Notes under the pieces: model-generated
What the model saw: only the letters and a program-made list of their open reading frames with translations
Databases searched by the model: none
Told to the model about the DNA's origin: nothing
Position numbers and translations under genes: made by a program
Shown: positions 1 to 6,758 of the stretch, one piece after another
How the letters are laid out: each line of letters opens with the position of its first letter
How positions within the stretch are numbered: position 1 is the first letter of the stretch
Assembly: GCA_903828035.1 (NCBI GenBank)
Contig: CAIKKV010000216.1
Span: 1-10,258 of the forward strand
From: an uncultured bacterium
Lineage (GTDB): Bacteria > Verrucomicrobiota > Kiritimatiellia > CAIKKV01
Reading direction: 5' to 3'
Length of the DNA: 10,258 nt

Positions 1-2
1 AG

Positions 3-50
3 GCGGATGATCAGGAAAAGTCCGATGATATCGTGATCAAGTTCGGCTAG
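3..50 (+). CDS. 3' end of an unidentified upstream gene
   Basis: The frame starting at base 3 is open and reads ADDQEKSDDIVIKFG before a TAG stop at 48-50. This looks like the acidic tail of a protein whose body lies outside the window. Fifteen residues are too few to identify the family. The stop lies only four bases before the tadA stop, so the two genes converge. The GC-rich region makes a chance open frame this short quite possible, so the call rests mainly on the neat convergent spacing. Confidence 0.4.
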   Translation, partial: ADDQEKSDDIVIKFG

Positions 51-54
51 CCGC

Positions 55-540
55 CTAGTCGGAATCCTGAAGGCGCAGCTTTTTGAAGAAGGCCTGGAGC
101 TCCGCCTTGCATTCCGCCGCCAGCACCCCCTGCGTCACATGAACCCGGTGATTCAGTGTCGGGCAGTCCACAATGGAAAAAACAGAAACGGCGCCGCCCC
201 GCTTGGGATCCGGCACGGCGAACACGAGCTCGGGAATCCGCGCCAGCACGATGGCGCCGGCGCACATGGGGCAGGGCTCTTTTGTCACATAAATCGTGCA
301 ACCGGTCAGCCGCCAGTCCGCCAGGGCAGCGGCGGCCTGGGTGATGGCCAGGATTTCCGCGTGTGCGGTCGGGTCCCGCAGTTGCTCCACCTGGTTGTGC
401 GCGCGCCCCAGGATCCGCCCTTCCTTGACAATCACAGCACCGCAAGGGACCTCGCCGGCTTCGGCCGCCGCCTCCGCTTCGCGAAGCGCCATCGTCATAT
501 AGCGCGTATGCAACAGGAGATCGATTTCAGGATCGTTCAT
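55..540 (-). CDS. tadA: tRNA-specific adenosine deaminase TadA
   Basis: A 161-residue cytidine/deoxycytidylate deaminase-fold enzyme. TadA deaminates the wobble adenosine of tRNA-Arg(ACG) to inosine in the cytoplasm and is normally essential. The zinc site is visible: the HAE motif at residues 60-62 supplies the histidine ligand and catalytic Glu62, and PCPMCAGA at 89-96 supplies Cys90 and Cys93. GEVPCGAVIV at 29-38 and the N-terminal helix are typical, and the length fits the family. The start ATG is the reverse complement of 538-540. The Shine-Dalgarno signal is weak, the best candidate being a GGCGG about 11 bases upstream. The gene is divergent from ffs-dnaX. In Bacillus the same neighbours occur, but with tadA co-directional. 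A guanine deaminase is a less likely alternative, because the HAE/PCPMC spacing and flanking residues are TadA-like. Confidence 0.93.
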   Translation of the reverse strand: MNDPEIDLLLHTRYMTMALREAEAAAEAGEVPCGAVIVKEGRILGRAHNQVEQLRDPTAHAEILAITQAAAALADWRLTGCTIYVTKEPCPMCAGAIVLARIPELVFAVPDPKRGGAVSVFSIVDCPTLNHRVHVTQGVLAAECKAELQAFFKKLRLQDSD

Positions 541-609
541 CGCGGCATACTAACCGCCTCGCCGCCCCGATGCAACTGGGATCGGTTCCGTGATTTCGAC
601 GCTCTAAGC

Positions 610-638
610 TTGATTGCCGTGCCGATCCGGTCTAGAGT
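610..638 (+). promoter_or_regulatory. possible sigma70-type promoter for ffs-dnaX
   Basis: TTGATT at 610-615 and TAGAGT at 633-638 are separated by 17 bases and each match four of six consensus positions. Transcription would start near 645, about 25 bases before the SRP RNA stem. The stretch 541-669 between the divergent tadA and ffs holds no gene and must contain promoters for both. This is the best plus-strand candidate by eye, but its matches are modest and no minus-strand promoter stood out. Confidence 0.3.
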
Positions 639-669
639 GTCCCGCAGTCCTCTTACAGCGCGCGAACCG

Positions 670-804
670 GTTCCGGGTTCGCCCCGGTGCCTGGGGCTTG
701 GAGGCCGGGCCGCCGACGTAATCCCGCCAGGACCGGAAGGTAGCAACGGCAAGCCGGTTGACCAGGTGCTCTGAGTATCCTGGGCATCGGGTCGAATCCG
801 GAAC
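670..804 (+). ncRNA. ffs: signal recognition particle RNA (4.5S/SRP RNA)
   Basis: The core CCAGGACCGGAAGGTAGCAA at 727-746 matches the conserved SRP helix 8: a GGAA tetraloop closed by CC/GG, followed by the AGCA side of the asymmetric loop that binds Ffh. The ends form a long stem. GTTCCGGGTTCG (670-681) pairs with CGAATCCGGAAC (793-804) with one G-U pair, and CCCGGTGCCTGGG (683-695) pairs with CCTGGGCATCGGG (779-791) with only wobble exceptions. The RNA is about 135 nt, somewhat longer than E. coli 4.5S RNA (114 nt), with the extra length in the basal stem. It has no sign of an Alu domain. It works with Ffh and FtsY in co-translational membrane targeting. The ends are set by the stem and may differ by a few bases. 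It sits 15 bases before dnaX, a conserved neighbourhood. Confidence 0.93.
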
Positions 805-819
805 AAGAACGGGGTTCCA

Positions 820-2565
820 ATGGCATACGAAGTATTGGCGCGCAAGTGGCGCCCGCAGCAGTTTGACGAGGTCGTGGGACAGGAGCATGTCACGCGGACC
901 TTGAAGAATGCGATCGCCGCCGGCCGCGTGGCCCATGCCTACTTGTTCGTGGGGCCCCGCGGCATCGGGAAAACGTCGCTGTCCCGCATCCTGGCCAAGG
1001 CCCTCAACTGCGAAACGGGCCGGTCCTCCACGCCCTGCGGCGTCTGCGGAAACTGCCGCGAAATCGCCGCGGGAACCTGCCTCGATGTGATCGAGTTCGA
1101 CGCCGCCTCCCACACGCAGGTCGACAAGGTCCGGGAAATCATCATCGACAATGTCCGCTATGCGCCTTCCCGGTGCCGGAGCAAGGTGTACATCGTCGAC
1201 GAAGTGCACATGCTGTCGCCCGGCTCTTTCAACGCGCTGCTGAAAACGCTCGAAGAGCCGCCGCCCTATGTCCAGTTCATTTTCGCCACCACCGAGTCGC
1301 ACAAGGTGCCGGCCACCATCATATCCCGGTGCCAGCGGTTTGATCTGCGCCGAATTTCGTCGCGCGATATCGTCTCCCACCTGGCCCAGATCGCCAAGGC
1401 CGAGAAGGTGGAGATCACGCGCGACGCCCTGCTGGCCATCGCCCGCGGCGCCGAGGGCGGCATGCGCGATGCGGAGTCCGCCCTGGACCAGCTGATTGCG
1501 TTCCGCGGCGCGGCGATTGCCGAGGATGATGTGCTCTCCGTTTTCGGGCTCATCTCCCGCAAAGACCTGGAGGATTTGGTGGGGGCCATTTTGGATGGCA
1601 ACCTGTCCGGCTTGATCCGGCAGATTGACGCCATGGACCAGGCCGGCAAGGACATGCATCGGGTTGTGGTGGAGTTGCTGGAGTATTTCCGGAATCTGCT
1701 GGTGGTCGCCTGCGCGCCGGATGCCGCCACCGCTTTGGATATCCTGGACGACCAGGCCGAAACGCTTCGGGCTTTGGCCGGCAAGACCTCGGCCGACAAT
1801 CTGCTGCGCATCGCGGATCTCCTGGTTCAGAGCGAGAACCGGATCCGCTACGCGCTATCCCGCAAAACCCTTCTCGAAACCGCCTTGATCCGCTGCTCCA
1901 GGGCCGCTGCCACGGTTTCCATCGACGAGTTGCTGGTCCAGATGCATGCGCTCAAGGAGATGCTGGCGGCCGGCGCAGGGGGCGCTGCCGCCTCCGCTCC
2001 CCCCGTGGCCAGGGCCAAACCGGCTCCCGCCTTTCACATGCAGGCCGAAGCCGCCCCGCTGGCCGCGGACGCCGGGGACGAGCTGAAACGGCTTCAGGCG
2101 AACTGGGCGACCGTGCTTAACGAGGCGTCGCGGCGCGCCACGGCCGTCAAAACCCTTTTGTTGCACGGACGCCCGATCGGGGCCGACAGCCGGCAGGTTA
2201 CGGTGGCATTCGATCCGGCTTTCGCGGAGCAGATGAAAAAGGTCGCCGGGACTCCGCCTTATCTGAACGCCCTGCGGCTGGGCCTGCATGAAGTGCTGCG
2301 ACGCACCGTTGCGGTGGAGTTCAGGATTGTTTCCGAAACGGCTACGAGTGCCGATCCGGTTCCGGAGGCGCCTCCGGCTGCAGCGGTTTCCGCGCCTGTG
2401 ACCGCGCAGGCCGCACCGGCGGCAGAGCCGGCCGAGCCGGAGGTATCGCCCGACCTGGTTTCACGCCGCGATCTGGTTGAAAACCCACTGGTTCAGACGG
2501 CGATTCGTGTTTTCAAGGGCCGCATCATCGAAATTCAGCAGGGCCGGGCGGATGCCGGCTCATAA
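820..2565 (+). CDS. dnaX: DNA polymerase III subunit gamma/tau
   Basis: A 581-residue clamp-loader ATPase that loads the beta clamp and, through its C-terminal region, tethers polymerase III and helicase. The AAA+ module shows Walker A GPRGIGKT (45-52), the four-cysteine zinc site Cys64, Cys73, Cys76, Cys79, Walker B VYIVDEVH (123-130), sensor 1 in FATTES (155-160) and the SRC motif (169-171) that carries the arginine finger. The clamp-loader collar follows to about residue 370. Two Ala/Pro-rich linkers (about 380-412 and 505-540) flank a small folded region. The C-terminus NPLVQTAIRVFKGRI (551-565) resembles the final segment of other DnaX proteins. The ATG lies 15 bases after the SRP RNA stem with only GGGG as a weak ribosome site, so dnaX is probably on the ffs transcript. 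No A-AAA-AAG slippery run was found, so a short gamma form from frameshifting is not evident. Confidence 0.96.
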   Translation: MAYEVLARKWRPQQFDEVVGQEHVTRTLKNAIAAGRVAHAYLFVGPRGIGKTSLSRILAKALNCETGRSSTPCGVCGNCREIAAGTCLDVIEFDAASHTQVDKVREIIIDNVRYAPSRCRSKVYIVDEVHMLSPGSFNALLKTLEEPPPYVQFIFATTESHKVPATIISRCQRFDLRRISSRDIVSHLAQIAKAEKVEITRDALLAIARGAEGGMRDAESALDQLIAFRGAAIAEDDVLSVFGLISRKDLEDLVGAILDGNLSGLIRQIDAMDQAGKDMHRVVVELLEYFRNLLVVACAPDAATALDILDDQAETLRALAGKTSADNLLRIADLLVQSENRIRYALSRKTLLETALIRCSRAAATVSIDELLVQMHALKEMLAAGAGGAAASAPPVARAKPAPAFHMQAEAAPLAADAGDELKRLQANWATVLNEASRRATAVKTLLLHGRPIGADSRQVTVAFDPAFAEQMKKVAGTPPYLNALRLGLHEVLRRTVAVEFRIVSETATSADPVPEAPPAAAVSAPVTAQAAPAAEPAEPEVSPDLVSRRDLVENPLVQTAIRVFKGRIIEIQQGRADAGS

Positions 2566-2580
2566 GGACGGGAGAGCGAT

Positions 2581-2901
2581 ATGGCGAATCTGATGAAGTT
2601 GATGAAGCAGGCCGCGACGATGCAGAAAGACATCGAGCGGATTCAGAAGGAAATCGGCGAGAAAGAGGTCGAGTTCTCCTCCGGCGGCGGCATGGTGACC
2701 GCCAAGGCCCGCGGGGACGGCACGCTCGTCTCGCTCAAGATCGACCCCAGGATTATTGATCCGAAGGATGCCGAGATGCTGGAGGACAGCGTGAAGGCCG
2801 CCGTGGACGGGGCCTTGACCGCCGCGCGCGAGATGATGGCCAAGGAGATGGCCAAGGTGACGTCCGGCTTCAATGTGCCCGGCCTTGGCGGGCTGGGATG
2901 A
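2581..2901 (+). CDS. ybaB: YbaB/EbfC nucleoid-associated protein
   Basis: A 106-residue protein of the YbaB/EbfC family, small dimeric DNA-binding proteins that coat the nucleoid and are nearly always encoded between dnaX and recR. The family pattern is visible: an N-terminal helix rich in Met, Lys and Gln (MKLMKQAATMQKDIERIQKE, residues 5-24), then a beta sheet with SSGGGMVTAKARGDG (33-47), the KIDPRIIDPKD strand and turn (53-63), a helix from about 65 to 90, and a Gly-rich tail ending GLGGLG. GGGAGAG at about 2570-2576 is a good ribosome site. The gene starts 15 bases after dnaX, and its stop overlaps the recR start as ATGA. Confidence 0.93.
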   Translation: MANLMKLMKQAATMQKDIERIQKEIGEKEVEFSSGGGMVTAKARGDGTLVSLKIDPRIIDPKDAEMLEDSVKAAVDGALTAAREMMAKEMAKVTSGFNVPGLGGLG

Positions 2902-3500
2902 AGGCGTCGGAGCATCTCGAGCGGCTGAGTGCGCAGCTGGGCCGCCTGCCCGGAGTGGGGCGGCGGACCGCCGAACGCATGGCGCTGCGCCTGGCCCGGG
3001 AGCCGCGGGGGCTGCTGGCCGACCTGGATGCGGCGCTTCGCGCCGTGGCCGAGGAGGTGCGATGCTGTTCGCGGTGCGGCAGCATCACGACGCTCCAGGA
3101 AGATCCGTGCACGCTTTGTTCGGATCCGAAGCGGGACGGCATGCTGCTCTGTGTCGTGGAAGATCCCAGCGATATCCTGCTGATCGAAAAGAGCGGCGGA
3201 TTCAACGGGCGATACCATGCGCTGCTGGGGCGCTTATCGCCGGCCGGCAACATGGGCGTCGGGGATTTGCGCCTCGAGGAGCTGATTCGCCGGGTGACGG
3301 CGGAAAAGTTCCGCGAAGTTCTGCTGGCGCTGAATACGGACGTGGAGAGCGAAGCCACCTGCGGCTATATCCGGGAGTGCCTCCAGGGGCTGCCCGTCCG
3401 GGTCACCCGCCTGGCGGCCGGCTTGCCGGCAGGCAGCGGGGTCATGTATACGGACAGCGTGACGCTGTCCAGGGCGATCCGGGGGCGGCAGGAATTGTGA
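2898..3500 (+). CDS. recR: recombination mediator protein RecR
   Basis: A 200-residue RecR, which acts with RecO (and RecF) to load RecA at single-strand gaps. In order: a helix-hairpin-helix GRLPGVGRRTAERMA (15-29), a zinc finger with Cys57, Cys60, Cys71 and Cys74, a TOPRIM domain beginning VVEDPSDILLIE (86-97), the conserved YHALLGRLSP (106-115), a segment NTDVESEAT (146-154) corresponding to the NPTVEGEAT motif, and the C-terminal GLPAGSG...DSVTLSRAIRGR (175-197). The usual GGDLE of the last motif is altered to GSGVM, a mild divergence. Length is normal. The start ATG at 2898 is fixed by the ATGA overlap with ybaB, which implies translational coupling. Confidence 0.95.
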   Translation: MKASEHLERLSAQLGRLPGVGRRTAERMALRLAREPRGLLADLDAALRAVAEEVRCCSRCGSITTLQEDPCTLCSDPKRDGMLLCVVEDPSDILLIEKSGGFNGRYHALLGRLSPAGNMGVGDLRLEELIRRVTAEKFREVLLALNTDVESEATCGYIRECLQGLPVRVTRLAAGLPAGSGVMYTDSVTLSRAIRGRQEL

Positions 3501-3526
3501 CAGGTTCAGGGGGAAGACACCGTAAC

Positions 3527-4228
3527 ATGGACGCGACATTCCAGGAGAGGCTGGAGGCGATTCGCCAGCGGATGGCGGACGCTTGCGCACGGTCGGGCCG
3601 GCAGCCCGACTGCGTCAAGCTGTTGCCCGTCACGAAGACCTTCGGCCCCGACGCGGTGAGCCTGGCGGCGTCCGCCGGCCTGACCGTTTTCGGGGAGAAC
3701 AAGGTCCAGGAGGCCCTGGCCAAGATTCCCCTGTGCCCATCGTCCCTTCAGTGGCATCTGATCGGCCACCTGCAGACCAACAAGGCCCGGTTGGCGGCCC
3801 GTCTCTTTTCGGTGATCCATTCGGTCGACTCCATTGAGCTCCTTGAAAAACTCGATTCCGCCGCGGCCGATGAAGGCCGGAGGCTGGACATCCTGCTGCA
3901 GGTCAATGTGTCGGGGGAGGCGAGCAAATACGGCCTTCAGCCGGCCGCCGCATCGGCCGCGGCAATCCGGGCCAATGCGCTGCCGAATCTGGTCTTGACA
4001 GGGCTGATGACCATTCCGCCCGCCGAATCCGATTCCGAAAAGACGCGCCCGCACTTCCGCCGGCTGCGCGAATTGCGCGAGGCGATCCAGCAGGATACCG
4101 GCACGCCGCTGCCCGAGTTGTCCATGGGCATGTCATACGATTTTGAAACGGCCATCGAGGAAGGCGCCACCTGGATCCGCGTCGGCTCGGCCCTCTTCGG
4201 GACCCGCACCCGGGAGGCGGCGTCATGA
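3527..4228 (+). CDS. yggS: YggS-family PLP homeostasis protein
   Basis: A 233-residue member of the YggS/PROSC (PLPBP) family: a single TIM barrel, related to the N-terminal domain of alanine racemase, that binds pyridoxal phosphate and buffers its supply without a known reaction. The PLP lysine is Lys37 in LLPVTKTFG (32-40). Other family marks are VFGENKVQEA, WHLIGHLQTNK, QVNVSGEASKYGL, GLMTIPP, and the phosphate-binding end LSMGMSYDFETAIEEGATWIR (split here as LSMGMSYDFE then TAIEEGATWIR) followed by VGSALFGTR. AGGGGGAAG (about 3508-3516) precedes the ATG by roughly ten bases. An in-frame open stretch continues upstream to about 2873, but it overlaps recR and has no family similarity, so the start at 3527 is preferred. 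The stop overlaps the next gene as ATGA. Confidence 0.94.
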   Translation: MDATFQERLEAIRQRMADACARSGRQPDCVKLLPVTKTFGPDAVSLAASAGLTVFGENKVQEALAKIPLCPSSLQWHLIGHLQTNKARLAARLFSVIHSVDSIELLEKLDSAAADEGRRLDILLQVNVSGEASKYGLQPAAASAAAIRANALPNLVLTGLMTIPPAESDSEKTRPHFRRLRELREAIQQDTGTPLPELSMGMSYDFETAIEEGATWIRVGSALFGTRTREAAS

Positions 4229-5001
4229 CGATCAACCGTAAGCGGGAGCACGACGATTTCGAGGATCTTGATCCGGAGGTTGAAAAGCCCGATAGCCATC
4301 CGATCCGGTCCTTTGTCGCTTTCCTGTTCTTTCTCGCCGCCGCCCTTTTGATTTTCGTCATGCTGGCGGTCCGGACGGGAGGATTCAGGGAAATCGTGTC
4401 GGTCAAGAACGAGGAGTGGTTTCAGACGCGGCTCGCCATCCGGGAGAGCCGGATCGCCTTTCCCTACGATTTGGTTCTGACCGGCGTGACCGTTCCGGCC
4501 AAGCCCGGCGCCGATCAGGCGGGGCTGATCATTCCCGAGGTGAGGGTGGGGTGGCGGCCTTCCCGGGGGCTGAGCGTCCGGCTGGAACAGCCCTCCGTGA
4601 CATTGATTGAATCAGGGACGGGCGCCTATGTGCCGGCTGAACTGGAGCAGCTGGGCGCGATCAGCAATGCTGCCGGAATCGTCGAGTGGCTGCGCCCGCT
4701 TAACCGGCGGGCGACGTTCTATATTCGGGATGGATCGCTTACCGTCACGGATCAGGAGTCCAAGCCGATCCGCCGGATGGAGCATATCCAGCTGTCTGTC
4801 TTGCCCGTCGAGCTACCGGGGCGGCCTGCCGTGCATTACCGGCTGAAGGCGGGCCCCATGGCGTCGCCGGCCGGCCGCTTCGACTGCCTGGCGCAGGAAT
4901 GGCTTTCGATGGAGGGGCTTGGCGTCGTGGAGATATCGTGCGAGGTGGATGCGGGAGGCGCTCCGGGGGGGCGCCATTATTGGAAAGGAACTCAGCCATG
5001 A
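4225..5001 (+). CDS. single-pass inner-membrane protein, possibly AsmA-like, function unknown
   Basis: A 258-residue protein I cannot assign firmly. Residues 1-27 are charged and acidic (KREHDDFEDLDPEVEK), then one strong membrane segment runs from about 29 to 50 (SFVAFLFFLAAALLIFVMLA). The remaining 200 residues would lie in the periplasm. They look like short amphipathic beta strands (VRVGWRPSRGLSVRLEQPSV, then ATFYIRDGSLTVTD at about 164-177). The IRDGSLTVTD pattern recalls the strands of AsmA/DUF748-type proteins of the envelope, but this is only a resemblance. It starts within the yggS stop and ends within the hldA start (ATGA both times), so it is embedded in the operon. Together with the following heptose and Kdo genes this suggests an envelope or lipopolysaccharide role. 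Codon use matches its neighbours. Confidence 0.8.
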   Translation: MTINRKREHDDFEDLDPEVEKPDSHPIRSFVAFLFFLAAALLIFVMLAVRTGGFREIVSVKNEEWFQTRLAIRESRIAFPYDLVLTGVTVPAKPGADQAGLIIPEVRVGWRPSRGLSVRLEQPSVTLIESGTGAYVPAELEQLGAISNAAGIVEWLRPLNRRATFYIRDGSLTVTDQESKPIRRMEHIQLSVLPVELPGRPAVHYRLKAGPMASPAGRFDCLAQEWLSMEGLGVVEISCEVDAGGAPGGRHYWKGTQP

Positions 5002-6017
5002 TGGATCGAACGCGAGCCCGGGAGCTGGTTTCCCGGTTTGGCAGGCAGAAGATCCTGGTTCTGGGCGATCTCATGCTCGACCGGTTTATCCGGGGCAGCG
5101 CCGAGCGCCTGTCGCCCGAAGCGCCGGTGCCGGTGGTTCTGGTCACCCAGGAAAGCGACATGCCCGGCGGTGCGGCGAATGTGGCCATGAACGTGCGGTC
5201 GCTCGGAGGCGACGCGGTTGTTGCCGGGATTGCCGGGCGGGATAAAACAGGCGACGACCTGATCCGGGTTCTTGACCAGGCGGGCATTTCCACCCAGGGC
5301 GTCATTCGCGTGAAGGGGATCACCACCACCGAAAAAACGCGAATCCTGGCGGAGCGCCAGCAGGTGGTGCGGGTGGACCGCGAACACAATATGAAGTTCG
5401 ATGCCGATGTGCTGGCGTCGTTTTCCGCCAAGGTGGCCCGGGCCATGAGGGGATGCACCGGCGCGGTGATCGAGGATTACGGAAAGGGAGCGGTCAAGCA
5501 GCCGGCCATCGACGCCGTGTTGCGAGCCGCGCACCGGATGAAGGTGCCGGTGGGCTATGATCCCAAGGATGACCGGAGCATCCGGTTGCGCGGGATCACC
5601 ATGGCCACGCCGAACTGCAAGGAGGCCCATGTCTGCGCCGGCTTGGCGCCGCGGTCGCACGTGGGCGCGCCCTTGAAAGACCGGATTTTACGGGAGGCGG
5701 CCAAGCGGCTGATGGCGAAGTGGCGCCCGGAGGCGCTGGTGGTCACGCTGGGCTCGCAGGGCATGTACCTGGTCACCCCGGGGCAGGCGCCGGTGCAGAT
5801 TCCGACCCGGGCGCGCGAGGTCTTCGACGTCAGCGGCGCGGGCGACACGGTGATTGCCACGTGCCTGCTGGCCCTGGCGGCCGGCGCCACCATGCATGAG
5901 GCGGCGGTGCTGGGGAATTATGCGGCCGGCGTGGTGGTGGGCAAGCTGGGAACCGCCACCTGCACGCCTGGGGAATTGCTGGAAAACCTCGATCGCGACC
6001 AGGCGGGTGGGGCATGA
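4998..6017 (+). CDS. hldA: D-glycero-beta-D-manno-heptose-7-phosphate kinase (stand-alone)
   Basis: A 339-residue PfkB-family sugar kinase corresponding to the kinase half of E. coli HldE (RfaE domain I). It phosphorylates heptose-7-phosphate at C1 on the way to ADP-L-glycero-D-manno-heptose for the lipopolysaccharide inner core. Visible marks: GDLMLDRFIRG (23-33), RLSPEAPVPVV (37-47), MPGGAANVAMNV (55-66), VDRE (126-129), DPK (188-190), TPNCKEA (204-210), and the anion hole with catalytic base DVSGAGDT (277-284, Asp283). The RLSPEAPVPV and GGAANVA motifs favour the heptose kinase over ribokinase or fructokinase. The C-terminal nucleotidyltransferase of fused HldE is absent, so a separate HldC-type enzyme is expected elsewhere. 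Two consecutive ATGs (4998, 5001) follow GGAAAGGAA (4982-4990). The first overlaps the preceding stop and is chosen. The end overlaps kdsB as ATGA. Confidence 0.92.
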   Translation: MMDRTRARELVSRFGRQKILVLGDLMLDRFIRGSAERLSPEAPVPVVLVTQESDMPGGAANVAMNVRSLGGDAVVAGIAGRDKTGDDLIRVLDQAGISTQGVIRVKGITTTEKTRILAERQQVVRVDREHNMKFDADVLASFSAKVARAMRGCTGAVIEDYGKGAVKQPAIDAVLRAAHRMKVPVGYDPKDDRSIRLRGITMATPNCKEAHVCAGLAPRSHVGAPLKDRILREAAKRLMAKWRPEALVVTLGSQGMYLVTPGQAPVQIPTRAREVFDVSGAGDTVIATCLLALAAGATMHEAAVLGNYAAGVVVGKLGTATCTPGELLENLDRDQAGGA

Positions 6018-6757
6018 AGGTGGCGGGCGTCATTCCGGCGCGCTGGGCCTCGTCCCGGCTGCCCGGCAAAAGTCTGGTTTCCATTTGCGGGAAACCGCTG
6101 GTGCAACGCGTCTGGGAGCGCGCTTCCCTGGCGAAGAGGCTCACCTCGCTGGTTGTCGCCACCGACGATGAGCGCATTGCGGCGGCCGTGCGCGGGTTTG
6201 GCGGCCGCGCCGTCATGACCCGGCCCGATCATCCCACCGGAACCGATCGCGTGGCCGAGGCCGTCCAGGGAACGGCGGCCGGCGTCGTGATCAATATCCA
6301 GGGGGACGAGCCGCTGATTGATCCGGGGCTGATCGACGAGCTGGCCGGCAGCTTCAACGAGCCGGGCTGGGACATGGCCACGGCGGCTTGCCCCATCACC
6401 GACCCGCGCGACGAGGCGGCGCCCTCGGTGGTCAAAGTGGTCTGGGACGCCCGGGGGGGCGCTCTCTATTTCTCGCGTCTGCCGATTCCGTATGTGCGCG
6501 ATGCGGGCGACACCGTCCGGCGCTGGCGGCACATCGGGATCTATGCGTACCGGGTCGAGTTCCTTCACCGCCTGCTTGCCACTCCGCCCTGCGAGCTGGA
6601 GGGGGTGGAGAAGCTGGAGCAGCTGCGGGCTCTTTACATGGGCGGCCGGATCAAGGTGATCCAGGCCGCGGCGGCAGGAATCGGCGTGGACACGCCGGAG
6701 GATGTGGCCGTGGCGGAAGAGGCTGTCCGGCGGGCGGAAGCCCGGGAAGGCGGGTGA
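6014..6757 (+). CDS. kdsB: 3-deoxy-manno-octulosonate cytidylyltransferase (CMP-Kdo synthetase)
   Basis: A 247-residue cytoplasmic enzyme that activates Kdo with CTP to CMP-Kdo, the donor for the lipopolysaccharide inner core. Family motifs occur in order: the nucleotide-binding IPARWASSRLPGK (7-19), ATDDERI (49-55), HPTGTDRVAEA (73-83), NIQGDEPLI (94-102) with the metal-binding aspartate, ALYFSRLPIPY (150-160), RHIGIYAYR (172-180), EKLEQLRAL (199-207) and GVDTPEDV (224-231). Length is typical. The ATG overlaps the hldA stop. The next gene, kdsA, begins one base after the kdsB stop, and the two catalyse nearby steps of the same pathway. Confidence 0.96.
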   Translation: MKVAGVIPARWASSRLPGKSLVSICGKPLVQRVWERASLAKRLTSLVVATDDERIAAAVRGFGGRAVMTRPDHPTGTDRVAEAVQGTAAGVVINIQGDEPLIDPGLIDELAGSFNEPGWDMATAACPITDPRDEAAPSVVKVVWDARGGALYFSRLPIPYVRDAGDTVRRWRHIGIYAYRVEFLHRLLATPPCELEGVEKLEQLRALYMGGRIKVIQAAAAGIGVDTPEDVAVAEEAVRRAEAREGG

Positions 6758-6758
6758 T

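Noticed and set aside
41..60. GGCTAGCC palindrome between the converging stops as a terminator.
   Set aside because: The stem is only four base pairs with no T-run, so it does not support a terminator call.
661..675. GAACCGGTTC palindrome as an operator.
   Set aside because: Its right half is part of the SRP RNA stem, which explains it; a repressor site would be speculation.
139..774. A 211-codon plus-strand open frame overlapping tadA and ffs.
   Set aside because: It lies antisense to tadA, runs into the SRP RNA, has no family features, and such frames are common in GC-rich DNA.
604..1659. A 351-codon minus-strand open frame over ffs and the start of dnaX.
   Set aside because: It is the mirror of the strongly supported dnaX coding sequence and has no recognisable motif.
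2233..2291. Possible programmed -1 frameshift in dnaX at G-AAA-AAG (2235-2241), with a -1 stop soon after.
   Set aside because: The E. coli type site needs A-AAA-AAG. Here the run has five A residues preceded by G, and no clear stimulatory hairpin or upstream Shine-Dalgarno was seen.
2873..3526. A long upstream extension of the yggS frame across recR.
   Set aside because: Its Arg, Gly and Ala-rich translation looks like an out-of-frame reading of recR. YggS similarity begins only at 3527, with a ribosome site.
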